From: Pseudomonas quebecensis
GTDB taxonomy: Bacteria; Pseudomonadota; Gammaproteobacteria; Pseudomonadales; Pseudomonadaceae
Direction: 5' to 3'
Length of the DNA: 64,000 nucleotides
NCBI RefSeq assembly: GCF_026410085.1
Contig: NZ_CP112866.1
Span: 682,001-746,000 of the forward strand
In this document: positions 9,137 to 18,864 of the stretch, piece after piece
Position numbering within the stretch: the stretch's first letter is position 1
Layout of the letters: each line of letters starts with the position of its first letter
Made by a program: the position numbers and the translations under genes
Notes under the pieces: model-generated
What the model was told of the DNA's origin: nothing
Databases searched by the model: none
What the model saw: only the letters and a program-made list of their open reading frames with translations

Positions 9137-10066
9137 ATGTCCATTCGACTGTCCCAGACCGCCCACGCCCAGCAGTTTCTCGAAGAAGCCAGCGGCAACT
9201 GCAACGCCGGCGGCAACCCGCGCGCCAAAGCGCTGATCTACCGGATTTTGCGCGACACCGTGAACATCATCGAAGACCTGGAGGTGACCCCGGAAGAATT
9301 CTGGAAAGCGGTCAACTACCTCAACGAGTTGGGCAAACAGCAGGAAGCCGGGCTGCTCGCCGCCGGGCTTGGCCTGGAGCATTACTTGGACATGCTGATG
9401 GACGCTGCCGACGAAGAGGCCGGCAAGACCGGCGGCACCCCGCGCACCATCGAAGGCCCGTTGTACGTGGCCGGCGCGCCGCTGTGCCAGTACGAAGCCC
9501 GCCTGGACGACGGCAGCGACGATGCCGTGCCGCTGTTCATGCGCGGCCAGGTACGCGACACCCATGGCAAGCCACTGGCCGGAGCGATTGTGGATGTGTG
9601 GCAGGCCAATACCGGTGGCACCTACTCGTGGTTCGACGCGACGCAGTCGGACTTCAACCTGCGCCGCCGCATCGAGACCGACGCCCAGGGCAACTACCGT
9701 TTTCGCAGCATCGTGCCGTCGGGCTACGGCTGCCCGCCGAGCGGGCCGACCCAGCAGTTGCTCGATCAACTGGGGCGCCACGGGCAGCGCCCGGCGCATA
9801 TCCATTTCTTTATCTCTGCGCCTGGACATCGGCACCTGACCACGCAGATCAACCTGTCGGACGACCCCTATCTGCATGATGACTTCGCCTATGCCACCCG
9901 TGACGAACTGATCGCCCAGATCCGCTTCAGCGACGATCCGCAACTGGCGCGCGAGTTTGGTGTGCAAGGGCGCTTTGCACAGATTGATTTTGACTTTGAG
10001 TTGCAGGCGGCCGACGCGCCGGTAGAACAGAAACGCATGCAGCGGGTGCGCGCCCTCGAAGACTGA
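9137..10066 (+). CDS. catA: Catechol 1,2-dioxygenase CatA
   Basis: An intradiol non-haem Fe(III) dioxygenase (309 residues) cleaving catechol to cis,cis-muconate. The iron ligands are readable: Y163 (GGTYSWF), Y197 (PSGYGCP), H221 and H223 (RPAHIHFF). The N-terminal helical dimerisation and linker domain spans about residues 1-105. It is the last gene of catBCA, preceded by GATGAGGA, and a REP palindrome follows. It receives catechol from AntABC. Confidence 0.96.
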   Translation: MSIRLSQTAHAQQFLEEASGNCNAGGNPRAKALIYRILRDTVNIIEDLEVTPEEFWKAVNYLNELGKQQEAGLLAAGLGLEHYLDMLMDAADEEAGKTGGTPRTIEGPLYVAGAPLCQYEARLDDGSDDAVPLFMRGQVRDTHGKPLAGAIVDVWQANTGGTYSWFDATQSDFNLRRRIETDAQGNYRFRSIVPSGYGCPPSGPTQQLLDQLGRHGQRPAHIHFFISAPGHRHLTTQINLSDDPYLHDDFAYATRDELIAQIRFSDDPQLAREFGVQGRFAQIDFDFELQAADAPVEQKRMQRVRALED

Positions 10067-10079
10067 ATGCGGTCAAACA

Positions 10080-10124
10080 TGTGGGAGGGGGCAAGTCGAA
10101 TGGTCGCACCGCCCCTCCCACATT
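10080..10124. repeat. REP-type palindrome after catA
   Basis: Arms of the GTGGGAGGGG/CCCCTCCCAC type with a loop of about 20 bases. They lie between the 3' ends of catA and the convergent kynR. Confidence 0.8.
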
Positions 10125-10143
10125 TGATCTGTGTCGTGCCTGA

Positions 10144-10617
10144 CTATTTGCGCACGACCAGATCCAGCACTTCATCCCGATCCTTGATCTTCTGCAGCAC
10201 AATCTCCGAACGGATATCCATCACTCCCGCCGTGCGGTTCAGGTGGTTCACGATAAAGTCAGAAAAATGCTTGAGGTTGCGCGCCTGCACCCGCAGCACG
10301 TAGTTGCTCGCGCCGGTGATCACATAGGCGCTGGCCACTTCCGGCCAGCCTTGCACCTTCTTGATGAAGGTCTCGTGCCAATCCTCTACGTCCTGACGCA
10401 AGGACAGGTGGACGATGGCTTCCAGTTCGATCCCCAATTGCTCGGCATTCAGCACCGCACGGTAGCCGCTGATCACACCCTCGCTTTCCAGCAGGCGCAA
10501 ACGGCGCAGGCAGGCGGAGGGCGACAGGGCGACTTTTTCCGCCAGTTCCTGATTACTGATACGGCCGTCCTGTTGCAGGAAATGCAGGAGGCGCAGGTCG
10601 GTGGCGTCAAGAATCAT
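10144..10617 (-). CDS. kynR: Lrp/AsnC-family regulator KynR
   Basis: A 157-residue Lrp/AsnC protein with an N-terminal helix-turn-helix (ISNQELAEKVALSPSACLRRLRLLE, about residues 20-45) and a C-terminal RAM ligand-binding domain. It lies divergent from kynU with 144 bases between them. In P. aeruginosa the corresponding KynR responds to kynurenine and activates the kyn genes, and the same role is inferred here. Assignment to the Lrp family is certain; the specific name rests on context. Confidence 0.85.
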   Translation of the reverse strand: MILDATDLRLLHFLQQDGRISNQELAEKVALSPSACLRRLRLLESEGVISGYRAVLNAEQLGIELEAIVHLSLRQDVEDWHETFIKKVQGWPEVASAYVITGASNYVLRVQARNLKHFSDFIVNHLNRTAGVMDIRSEIVLQKIKDRDEVLDLVVRK

Positions 10618-10761
10618 GCTTAGAATAAATCCGCGTGTTTGAGGGTTTAATTCGAATTTCCTACAGCTTAATTAGCCTGTCGCCCAGCACTTTGCACGAA
10701 AATTCTTTAAAACTTCGTTAATAATTTGGTTCATCTTCTCTTATAAGAATCAGGACCTGCC

Positions 10762-12012
10762 ATGACCTCCCGAAGCCATTGCCAAACCCTGGATGCCCAG
10801 GACCCGCTGGCACCGCTGCGTGCATGCTTTGCCTTGCCCCAAGGCGTGATCTACCTGGACGGCAACTCCCTCGGCGCACGCCCGGTGGCATCGCTGGCGC
10901 GGGCGCAACAGGTGATTGCCCAGGAGTGGGGCGAGGGCTTGATTCGCAGTTGGAACAGCGCGGGCTGGGCAGACCTGTCCCTGCGCCTTGGCAACCGCCT
11001 GGCCCCACTGATCGGCGCACGCGACGGCGAAGTCGCAATCACCGATACCACTTCGATCAACCTGTTCAAAGTGCTCAGCGCCGCACTGAGCGTGCAGCGC
11101 CAGCGGGCGCCGACGCGCAGGATCATCGTCAGCGAGGCCAGCAACTTCCCCACCGACCTGTACATCGCCGAAGGCCTGGCCGAGTTGCTGCAACAGGGCT
11201 ATTCACTGCGCCTGGTGGACGGCCCGGACGAGCTGACCCAGGCCATCGACGCCGACGTGGCGGTGGTGATGCTCACTCATGTCAACTACAAAACCGGCTA
11301 CATGTATGACATGCGGGGCATGACCGCCCTGAGCCATGAGTGCGGTGCGCTGACGATCTGGGACCTGGCGCATTCGGCGGGCGCGGTGCCGCTGGACCTG
11401 CATCAGGCCGGCGCCGATTACGCGATTGGCTGTACCTACAAATACCTCAACGGCGGCCCCGGCTCCCAGGCATTCGTGTGGGTCAACCCGGCGCTGGTGG
11501 ACCTGGTGCGCCAGCCGTTGTCGGGCTGGTTCGGGCATACGCGGCAGTTCGCCATGGAATCCAGCTATGCGCCGAGCGCCGGCATCGCTCGCTACCTGTG
11601 CGGCACCCAGCCGATCACTTCGTTGGCGATGGTGGAATGCGGTCTGGAGATTTTTGAACAGACCGACATGGCCAGCCTGCGCCGCAAATCCCTCGCGTTG
11701 ACCGACCTGTTTATTGCCTTGGTGCAGACCCGCTGCGCCGCCCATGGCCTGCAACTGATTACCCCGCGTGAACACGCCAAGCGCGGCAGTCATGTGAGCT
11801 TCGAGCATCCTGAAGGCTATGCGGTGATCCAAGCGCTGATCGCCCGTGGCGTGATCGGCGACTACCGCGAACCGCGCATCATGCGCTTTGGGTTTACGCC
11901 GCTGTACACGAGCTTTACCGAGGTGTGGGATGCGGTGGAAATCCTTGGTGAGATTCTAGATAACAACACCTGGGACCAACCCCAATTCAAGGTCCGCCAC
12001 AGCGTTACCTGA
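10762..12012 (+). CDS. kynU: Kynureninase KynU
   Basis: A PLP enzyme that hydrolyses L-kynurenine to anthranilate and L-alanine. At 416 residues it matches the P. fluorescens enzyme in length and in the position of the Schiff-base lysine, K227 ([13 protein letters not shown]), and of D201 (WDLAHSAG), which contacts the pyridine nitrogen. CAGGA lies upstream of the ATG. It is divergent from kynR. In P. aeruginosa kynB lies between these two genes; here it is absent. Anthranilate made here is the AntABC substrate. Confidence 0.96.
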   Translation: MTSRSHCQTLDAQDPLAPLRACFALPQGVIYLDGNSLGARPVASLARAQQVIAQEWGEGLIRSWNSAGWADLSLRLGNRLAPLIGARDGEVAITDTTSINLFKVLSAALSVQRQRAPTRRIIVSEASNFPTDLYIAEGLAELLQQGYSLRLVDGPDELTQAIDADVAVVMLTHVNYKTGYMYDMRGMTALSHECGALTIWDLAHSAGAVPLDLHQAGADYAIGCTYKYLNGGPGSQAFVWVNPALVDLVRQPLSGWFGHTRQFAMESSYAPSAGIARYLCGTQPITSLAMVECGLEIFEQTDMASLRRKSLALTDLFIALVQTRCAAHGLQLITPREHAKRGSHVSFEHPEGYAVIQALIARGVIGDYREPRIMRFGFTPLYTSFTEVWDAVEILGEILDNNTWDQPQFKVRHSVT

Positions 12013-12027
12013 ATAAACGCCGGAGAA

Positions 12028-12054
12028 TGTGGGAGGGGCCTGCCGCCTCCCACA
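12028..12054. repeat. REP-type palindrome after kynU
   Basis: TGTGGGAGG and CCTCCCACA are perfect nine-base arms around a nine-base loop, in the kynU-permease spacer. Confidence 0.8.
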
Positions 12055-12111
12055 GGGGATCTGTGACAACGGTTAGACAGTACAACCACAATAATAAAGA
12101 GGCACACCACA

Positions 12112-13518
12112 GTGACCACACCAGACAACGGCTTTGCCGAAATCACCCATCGCGAACTGGGCCTGAGGCGCCAGCTCACCTCCGGCCAGATGAGCATGAT
12201 CGCCATCGGTGGCGCCATCGGCACCGGACTGTTCATGGGCAGCGCCTACGCCATCGGCTATGCCGGGCCCAGCGTACTGGTGAGCTACGCCATCGGTGCG
12301 TTGATCACCTTGCTGCTGATGGGCTGCCTGGCGGAGATGACGGTGGCCCATTCCACCTCCGGTTCCTTCGGCGCCTATGCCGAGTTCTATATCAGCCCGC
12401 TGGCCGGGTTCCTGGTGCGCTATGCCTATTGGGCCGCGATTGTGCTGGCGGTGGGCGCCGAGGTTACGGCGGTGGCGATTTACATGAAGTACTGGTTCGC
12501 CAACGTGCCGGAGTGGGTGTGGATCGTGTCGTTTTCCAGCGTGCTGATTGTGCTCAATGCCATCAGCGTGAAAACCTTCGGCAACTTCGAGTACTGGTTT
12601 TCAACGATCAAGATCAGCGCCATCGTCGGCTTCATTCTCCTCGCGGTGTACGTGGTGTTCGGTTCCGCCAACCCGGACTACGGTGTGCAGAACTACACGG
12701 CTCATGGCGGTTTCTTTCCCCACGGTGTGAGCGGTATGTGGATCGCGGTGATCGTGTCGATCTTCAGTTACCTGAGTGTGGAGATGATCGCCGTGGCCGC
12801 CGGTGAAGCGGCCGACCCGGAGCGTGCGGTCAAGCAAGCCTTTCGCGCGACCATCGTGCGCCTGGTGGTGTTCTACCTGCTGACCCTGGCGCTGATGCTC
12901 GCCATCGTGCCGTGGAACCAGGCCGGCCAGGCCCAGAGCCCGTTCGTCACGGTGATGCAGACCCTCGGTATCCCCGGCGCCACCGGGGTGATGAATTTCG
13001 TCATCCTGATCGCGGCGCTGTCGGCGATGAACAGCCAGCTCTACATCACCACGCGCATGATGTTCAGCCTCTCGCGCGCCGGCTTTGCGCCCAAGGCCAT
13101 GGGCACGTTGAGCAAGAGCGGGATACCGCTGAACGCGCTGGTGCTGTCCAGCTCGGGCATCGCCCTGGCGACCTTGCTCAACGTGGTGTACCCGCAAAGC
13201 TCGTTCACCTTGATGATGGCGATCTCGATGTTCGGTGCGATTTTCACCTGGTTCATGATCTTCCTCACCCACCTGTTTTTCCGTCGCTATCGCAAGCGCC
13301 ACGGTGGGCCGAACCTGTCGTTCCAGTTACGCCTGTTTCCCTGCAGCACCCTGCTGGGGTTGGTGCTGATGGGCGCGGTGATGATCACCACCTACTTCAC
13401 CGAGGCGTTCAAGCTGACTCTGGTGTTTGGCGTGCCGTTTCTGCTGATACTGTCGGCGGTGTACTACGGGTTTTTCCGCAAGGGCAGGGCCAGCGCTTCG
13501 AACAAGGCCTTGGCGTAA
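12112..13518 (+). CDS. AAT-family amino-acid permease downstream of kynU
   Basis: A 468-residue APC-superfamily inner-membrane permease with about twelve hydrophobic segments and the family signature LTSGQMSMIAIGGAIGTGLF near residues 22-41. The start is GTG at 12112, with AAAGAGG upstream. It is clearly different from AroP at 941-2344. It follows kynU as the equivalent gene does in P. aeruginosa, so kynurenine, tryptophan or a related intermediate is a reasonable substrate, but nothing in the sequence fixes it. The REP between kynU and this gene may reduce read-through. Its last 55 bases overlap the 3' end of the opposing LysR gene. Confidence 0.85.
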   Translation: MTTPDNGFAEITHRELGLRRQLTSGQMSMIAIGGAIGTGLFMGSAYAIGYAGPSVLVSYAIGALITLLLMGCLAEMTVAHSTSGSFGAYAEFYISPLAGFLVRYAYWAAIVLAVGAEVTAVAIYMKYWFANVPEWVWIVSFSSVLIVLNAISVKTFGNFEYWFSTIKISAIVGFILLAVYVVFGSANPDYGVQNYTAHGGFFPHGVSGMWIAVIVSIFSYLSVEMIAVAAGEAADPERAVKQAFRATIVRLVVFYLLTLALMLAIVPWNQAGQAQSPFVTVMQTLGIPGATGVMNFVILIAALSAMNSQLYITTRMMFSLSRAGFAPKAMGTLSKSGIPLNALVLSSSGIALATLLNVVYPQSSFTLMMAISMFGAIFTWFMIFLTHLFFRRYRKRHGGPNLSFQLRLFPCSTLLGLVLMGAVMITTYFTEAFKLTLVFGVPFLLILSAVYYGFFRKGRASASNKALA

Positions 13519-14360
13519 CCCGGCAGTTGTTCGAACGAGCGCGCACATAGCAGCAATCGCCGAGAGGCCCATTCTTCGCGCAGCGGCTGGGCTTTGAAGC
13601 GGTGTTTTCCTGACCAGCGTTCCAACGCGGCCTGGGGCACGATCCCCAGGCCGGCGCCGCGCGCGACCATGCGCATCAGCCCATCAAAGCTCTCGGCGCG
13701 AATTCGCGTGTGCAAACGAAAGCCGGCGTGCAGCGCCTGTTCTTCCAGGTACACCGCCAGCGCACTGTGGGCCGCCAGGCCGACGAAGTCGTGTTGCAGG
13801 CTATCGATAAAACTGGCCGGTCCTGCCGCCAGTGCATGCGTCGCCGGCATGATCAGCACCAGCGGGTCGTCGCGAAAGGGCAGGGTCTGCAAACCGTGGG
13901 TATCCACCGCGTCGGAGATGATCCCCAGGTCGGCCGTGCCTTGGCGCAGCGCCTGGGTGATGCGCAGGCTGGGCAGCTCCTGCAGGTCGATATCCAGGTA
14001 GGGATTGTCACGCAGCACATCCGCCAGCAGTTCCGGCAGGTATTCGCTCAGCGCCGTGGTGTTGCACAGCAGGCGCACCTGGCCTTTGACGCCATTGGCA
14101 TACGCCGCCAGGTCTTGTTGCAGGTGGTCGGCCTGTTGCAACAGCAGGCGCGCGTGGCGGGCCAGGGCCTTGCCCGCGGGCGTCGGGCTGACACCACGGC
14201 GACCGCGTTGCAGCAACTCGATCCCCAGCGACGCTTCCATGGCCCGGATGCGCGCGCTGGCGGCGGCCAGAGACAAATGGCTGCGGGCTGCGCCAGCGGT
14301 GATATTGCCGGCGTCCAGCGTGTGCAGGTAGAGGCGCAGGTCGATCAGGTCAAAGTGCAT
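13464..14360 (-). CDS. LysR-family transcriptional regulator
   Basis: A 298-residue LysR regulator beginning MHFDLIDLRLYLHTLDAGN, with helix-turn-helix at about residues 15-45 and a substrate-binding domain after about 90. The ATG at 14360 is chosen over a 20-residue longer frame that lacks the family pattern. It is divergent from the TSUP exporter gene (135 bases apart), the classic arrangement for a LysR regulator and its target. It ends inside the 3' end of the permease gene. The effector is unknown. Confidence 0.85.
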   Translation of the reverse strand: MHFDLIDLRLYLHTLDAGNITAGAARSHLSLAAASARIRAMEASLGIELLQRGRRGVSPTPAGKALARHARLLLQQADHLQQDLAAYANGVKGQVRLLCNTTALSEYLPELLADVLRDNPYLDIDLQELPSLRITQALRQGTADLGIISDAVDTHGLQTLPFRDDPLVLIMPATHALAAGPASFIDSLQHDFVGLAAHSALAVYLEEQALHAGFRLHTRIRAESFDGLMRMVARGAGLGIVPQAALERWSGKHRFKAQPLREEWASRRLLLCARSFEQLPGYAKALFEALALPLRKNP

Positions 14361-14495
14361 GGCCGGTTTCTCGGGTGGCTGGACGGGCCTTATCGGGCCT
14401 TGCTCCGGATGAAGCTTCAAGCCTCAAGTAAAACAAGAGGCTGCCTAAGTATATGGCGAATTTTCGCGCTCATCGAAAATCGTCACAATCGGCCC

Positions 14496-15260
14496 ATGAC
14501 GACCTTCCTCACGTTCTATCAAAATATCGGCTTGGCCTTGTCCTTGCTGGTGATCGCCACCTTTATGCTGGCGGGCACCGTCAAAGGGGTGATCGGTTTG
14601 GGCTTGCCCACCGTGGCCATGGGGCTGCTCGGTCTGGCTATGTTGCCGGCGCAGGCTGCGGCGTTGCTGATCATTCCGTCGACCGTCACCAACCTCTGGC
14701 AACTGGCATTCGGCGGCCATCTGAGTGCGCTGGTCAGACGTCTGTGGCCGATGCTGTTGCTGATTTTTCTCGGCACCGGGCTGGGTACGGCGTGGCTGGG
14801 CATCGACGGCGGCGGCTGGGTGGCGCACGCCTTGGGCGCAGCGTTGCTGGCGTACGCCTTGAGCGGGTTGTTTTTGCCCACGTTCAAGGTCGGCTCGGCG
14901 GCGGAGCGCTGGCTGGGCCCGCTATGCGGATTGCTCACCGGCGTCGTCACCGCAGCCACCGGGGTGTTTGTGATTCCCTCCGTGCCATATCTGCAGGCGC
15001 TGGGCTTGCAGCGCGATCAACTGGTGCAGGCGCTGGGGCTGTCGTTCAGCGTGTCCACCCTGGCCTTGGCTGGCGGGCTGGCCTGGCGCGGTGGGCTGGG
15101 CGGCGCTGAACTGAATGCTTCATTGCTGGCGCTGGTGCCGGCGCTGTTGGGCATGTGGCTGGGCCAGTGGGTACGCCAGCGCATCAGTGCCGTGGTGTTC
15201 AAACGGGTATTTTTTGTCGGCATGGCGCTGTTGGGCGGGCATCTGCTGATCAGTGGTTAA
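14496..15260 (+). CDS. TSUP (TauE/SafE) family membrane transporter
   Basis: A 254-residue integral membrane protein with about eight hydrophobic helices and the TauE/SafE-type motif ATFMLAGTVKGVIGLGLPT near residues 20-40. Family members export sulfite, sulfoacetate or other organic anions. It is divergent from a LysR regulator, so induction by an unknown small acid is likely. No RBS is strong, but the ATG is the first sensible start for the family. Substrate is unknown. Confidence 0.85.
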   Translation: MTTFLTFYQNIGLALSLLVIATFMLAGTVKGVIGLGLPTVAMGLLGLAMLPAQAAALLIIPSTVTNLWQLAFGGHLSALVRRLWPMLLLIFLGTGLGTAWLGIDGGGWVAHALGAALLAYALSGLFLPTFKVGSAAERWLGPLCGLLTGVVTAATGVFVIPSVPYLQALGLQRDQLVQALGLSFSVSTLALAGGLAWRGGLGGAELNASLLALVPALLGMWLGQWVRQRISAVVFKRVFFVGMALLGGHLLISG

Positions 15261-15375
15261 TAATGGCCGCCTATTCGTGCTTGCAGATCAAATGTATTTT
15301 GCCGGTTCATGGCTTATTCGAAGGGGTCTGGGCGGATAGTCTGCGTCCAGACCTTTCAACCTTCTGGAATCTCCC

Positions 15376-15966
15376 ATGAAAAAAGTCCTGTTGCTCAACG
15401 GCGGTAAACAATTCGCCCACTCCGATGGCCGCTACAACGTTACCCTGCATGACACCGCAGCGGCGGTGCTGGACCGTGCCGGTATCGACGTCAAGGTCAC
15501 CCATATCGACGCCGGCTACGACGTGGCCGAAGAGGTCGCCAAGTTCCTGTGGGCCGACGTGATCATCTACCAGATGCCCGGCTGGTGGATGGGCGCGCCG
15601 TGGATCGTCAAGAAGTACATCGACGAAGTCTTCACCGAAGGCCACGGCAGCCTGTATGCCAGCGATGGTCGCACCCGGTCCGATGCATCGCAGAAATACG
15701 GCAGCGGCGGCCTGATCCAGGGCAAGCAGTACATGTTGTCGCTGACCTGGAACGCACCGCAGCAAGCCTTCGACGACCCCAGCGATTTCTTCGAAGCCAA
15801 GGGCGTGGACGCGGTGTACTTCCCGTTTCACAAGGCCAATCAATTCCTCGGCATGACCGGCCTGCCGACTTTCCTTTGCGTGGATGTGATGAAACGCCCG
15901 GCCATCGACGCGGATGTGGCGCGCTATGAGCAGCATCTGGCGCAGGTGTTCAACCTCTCGGTGTAA
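15376..15966 (+). CDS. mdaB: NADPH:quinone oxidoreductase MdaB
   Basis: A flavodoxin-fold FAD enzyme of 196 residues that makes two-electron reductions of quinones, limiting redox cycling. The N-terminus MKKVLLLNGGKQF and the MPGWWMGAPWIVKKYIDEVF segment (about 69-88) are typical of MdaB. A LysR regulator follows on the same strand after 30 bases and probably controls it. Confidence 0.92.
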   Translation: MKKVLLLNGGKQFAHSDGRYNVTLHDTAAAVLDRAGIDVKVTHIDAGYDVAEEVAKFLWADVIIYQMPGWWMGAPWIVKKYIDEVFTEGHGSLYASDGRTRSDASQKYGSGGLIQGKQYMLSLTWNAPQQAFDDPSDFFEAKGVDAVYFPFHKANQFLGMTGLPTFLCVDVMKRPAIDADVARYEQHLAQVFNLSV

Positions 15967-15996
15967 GCTGCGCCTCACGATGAGAGAGGAGCGCCC

Positions 15997-16893
15997 GTGA
16001 AAGCCCGATCCGATGAGCTACAGATTTTTGTCAGCGTGATCGAGTGCGGCTCGATTTCCGCAGCGGCGGAGCAGGCCGGGCAGACGCCGTCGGCGGTCAG
16101 CCGGACCTTGTCGCGCCTGGAAGCCAAGCTCGACACCACGCTGATCAACCGCACCACGCGGCGCATGGACCTGACCGAGGAAGGCAAATACTTCTTCGAG
16201 CAGGCCAAGGCGATTCTGGCGCAGATGGATGAGCTGGAAGAACGCCTCAGCTCGCGCCAGCAAACACCGGCCGGGCGCCTGCGCATCAATGCGGCGGTGC
16301 CGTTCATGCTGCACGGGATCATTCCGTACATCGCCGAATTTCGCCGCCTGTATCCGCAGATCCAACTGGAGCTCAACAGCGATGACCTGATCATCGACCT
16401 GCTGGAACAGAGCACCGACATTGCGATTCGCATCGGTGCGTTGGCCGATTCGAGCCTGCATGCGCGGTCCCTGGGCTGCACCCCGCTGCATATCCTTGCC
16501 AGCCCCGACTATCTTGAGCGCCACGGCACGCCACGCACGGTCGCTGACCTGGCGGATCACACCTTGCTGGGTTTCACCCAGACCGAAACCCTCAACCATT
16601 GGCCGCTGCGCCATGCGGCAGGCGACCGCTGGCTGATCCAGCCGAGCATCGGCGCTTCCAGCGGCGAAACCCTGCGTCACCTGGCATTGGAAGGACAGGG
16701 CATTGCTTGCCTGTCGAACTTCATGACCTTCGACGACATCGACGCCGGGCGCCTGGTGCCGCTGCTGGAAACGTTTTACAGCGGCTACCGCCAACCGATC
16801 CACGCGGTGTTCTATCGCAACTCGCAGTTGGCGCTGCGCATCCAGTGCTTCCTGGACTTTATCCAGGCCAAGCTGGCGCGGTATGCCTGCTGA
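15997..16893 (+). CDS. LysR-family regulator next to mdaB
   Basis: A 298-residue LysR protein of the CrgA/AaeR-like subgroup. The N-terminal helix-turn-helix (SISAAAEQAGQTPSAVSRTLSRLE, about 17-40) is followed by the RINAAVPFM start of the effector domain. It begins 30 bases after mdaB on the same strand, so it may be co-transcribed and regulate mdaB. GAGAGGAG precedes the start codon. The effector is not known. Confidence 0.85.
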   Translation: MKARSDELQIFVSVIECGSISAAAEQAGQTPSAVSRTLSRLEAKLDTTLINRTTRRMDLTEEGKYFFEQAKAILAQMDELEERLSSRQQTPAGRLRINAAVPFMLHGIIPYIAEFRRLYPQIQLELNSDDLIIDLLEQSTDIAIRIGALADSSLHARSLGCTPLHILASPDYLERHGTPRTVADLADHTLLGFTQTETLNHWPLRHAAGDRWLIQPSIGASSGETLRHLALEGQGIACLSNFMTFDDIDAGRLVPLLETFYSGYRQPIHAVFYRNSQLALRIQCFLDFIQAKLARYAC

Positions 16894-17016
16894 TTCGACG
16901 GTCATGTGAGAGCGGGCTTGCACCCCGATGGCGCCCACTCGGCCTTCAAGACTAGCCCCGCCCCGCTCAATTCCGTACCATTCCCGGCCTTATTCCCCGC
17001 AATACCCTGGTACCTC

Positions 17017-18462
17017 ATGAACCTCACCCGTCTGCGCGCCGATGCCCTGGCCGGCCTCACCACGTCCTTTGCGTTGCTGCCCGAATGCATCGCCTTCGCC
17101 CTGGTCGCTCACCTCAACCCACTGATGGGCCTGTACGGCGCCTTTATCATCTGTACCCTCACCGCGCTGTTCGGCGGGCGGCCGGGGATGGTGTCCGGGG
17201 CGGCCGGTTCGATGGCGGTGGTGATCGTCGCGCTGGTGGTGCAGCACGGGGTGGAGTATCTGCTCGCCACCGTGCTGCTGGGCGGGTTGATCATGGTTGC
17301 GTTCGGCCTGCTGCGCCTGGGCAAGCTGGTGCGCATGGTGCCGCACCCGGTGATGCTGGGGTTCGTCAACGGCCTGGCGATCATCATTGCCCTGGCGCAG
17401 TTGGAGCATTTCAAGAACGGCGAGGCCTGGCTCAGTGGCACGCCGCTCTACGTAATGAGCGGCCTGGTGCTGGTGACCATGGCGATTGTCTATGGGCTGC
17501 CGCGCATCACGCGCGCAGTGCCGCCTGCGCTGGTGGCGATCCTCGGCGTGGGTCTGGCGGTGTACCTGCTGGGCTTGCCGACGCGCACCCTGGGCGACAT
17601 GGCTCACATCGCCGGTGGCCTGCCCGGCTTTGCGCTGCCGCAGGTTCCATGGACCTTGGAAACCCTCGGCATCATTGCGCCCTACGCGTTCCTGATGGCG
17701 ATGGTCGGCCTGCTGGAGACCCTGCTGACCCTCAACCTCACCGACGAAATCACCGAGACCCGTGGCTACCCCGACCGTGAGAGCGTGGCCCTGGGCGCCG
17801 CGAACATGGTCTCGGGCCTGTTCGGTGGCATGGGCGGTTGCGCGATGATCGGGCAAACCGTGATCAACCTCAGCTCCGGCGGACGCGGGCGTTTCTCCGG
17901 GGTGTTTGCCGGGGTGATGATCCTGTTGTTCATTCTGTTTTTGTCGCCGCTGATCGAGCGGATTCCACTGGCGGCGCTGGTGGGGGTGATGTTCGTGGTG
18001 TCTCAACAGACCTTCGCGTGGGCGTCGTTGCGGGTGATCAACAAGGTGCCGCTCAATGATGTGCTGGTGATTATCGCAGTGACAGCCATCACCGTGTTCA
18101 CCGACCTGGCCACCGCGGTGCTATGCGGGATCGTGATTGCGGCACTGAATTTTGCCTGGCAGCAGGCCCGCGAGCTGTACGCCGATGAACACGTGGAAGC
18201 CGACGGCAGCAAGCTCTATCGCCTGCATGGCACTTTGTTCTTCGCCTCAACCACGCCGTTCCTGAACCAGTTCGATCCGGCCAACGACCCGGCCCAGGTG
18301 ACGCTGGACTGTCGCCACCTCAGCTTCGTCGATTATTCGGCGATTGCCGCGCTGATGACCCTGCGCGAGCGCTACAACAAGGCCGGCAAGCATTTGCGGG
18401 TGCTGCATTTGTCTGAGCGCTGCAAAAAACTGCTCAAACGCGCGCGGGTGCATCACGACTGA
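17017..18462 (+). CDS. SulP-family anion permease with STAS domain
   Basis: A 481-residue SLC26/SulP transporter with about eleven to twelve transmembrane helices and a C-terminal STAS domain (about residues 390-480, with the LDCRHLSFVDYSAIAALMTL strand-helix). Relatives carry sulfate, bicarbonate or dicarboxylates. The ATG giving MNLTRLRADALAGLT was chosen; the frame runs further upstream through a degenerate REP-like stretch (about 16900-16950). Its nearest neighbours do not indicate a substrate. Confidence 0.88.
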   Translation: MNLTRLRADALAGLTTSFALLPECIAFALVAHLNPLMGLYGAFIICTLTALFGGRPGMVSGAAGSMAVVIVALVVQHGVEYLLATVLLGGLIMVAFGLLRLGKLVRMVPHPVMLGFVNGLAIIIALAQLEHFKNGEAWLSGTPLYVMSGLVLVTMAIVYGLPRITRAVPPALVAILGVGLAVYLLGLPTRTLGDMAHIAGGLPGFALPQVPWTLETLGIIAPYAFLMAMVGLLETLLTLNLTDEITETRGYPDRESVALGAANMVSGLFGGMGGCAMIGQTVINLSSGGRGRFSGVFAGVMILLFILFLSPLIERIPLAALVGVMFVVSQQTFAWASLRVINKVPLNDVLVIIAVTAITVFTDLATAVLCGIVIAALNFAWQQARELYADEHVEADGSKLYRLHGTLFFASTTPFLNQFDPANDPAQVTLDCRHLSFVDYSAIAALMTLRERYNKAGKHLRVLHLSERCKKLLKRARVHHD

Positions 18463-18480
18463 CTCCCGCCCTGAGAGGAG

Positions 18481-18864
18481 TTATGGCCCCATCAGGTCTT
18501 CGAGTTCCTGGGCGCGGGTCTGGGTCATGTCCAGCACGCAGCCGGAGCCGTTGACCCGATCGATGGAACCACCGGTCGCCGAGCCGGCAAAGGCGCAATT
18601 GGCGTCGCGATACTTTATCCACAGGCGCTGCACGTCCTGCAGTTGCTGTTTACGTGGGCCTTCCTGGGCGGCGAGGGCGGTTTTGTAGGCGCGGTTCAGG
18701 CGATCGTCCTGAACCTTGGCCTCTTTGGTGTTGCAGGTGACCATGTCGAGCGTGGTGTTGGCGCTGTCCATGCACTTTGTCAGCGCGGCGTTATCGGCGG
18801 CCGTTGCGTGGCCGCACAAGGCCAGAAGCACGGCGGTGGCGGCGAAAGAGCTACGAGTCATCAT
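18481..18864 (-). CDS. LprI-like (DUF1311) periplasmic protein
   Basis: A 127-residue protein with a signal peptide (cleavage after about HATA, residue 22), then a compact domain with four cysteines (LTKCM, VTCN, NCAF, GCVLD) and the LNRAYKTAL...LWIKYRDANC pattern of the lysozyme-inhibitor LprI/DUF1311 family. Some members inhibit lysozyme, but most are uncharacterised. Two adjacent ATG codons start the frame; the longer reading frame upstream has no signal sequence. It converges with the SulP gene. Confidence 0.75.
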   Translation of the reverse strand: MMTRSSFAATAVLLALCGHATAADNAALTKCMDSANTTLDMVTCNTKEAKVQDDRLNRAYKTALAAQEGPRKQQLQDVQRLWIKYRDANCAFAGSATGGSIDRVNGSGCVLDMTQTRAQELEDLMGP

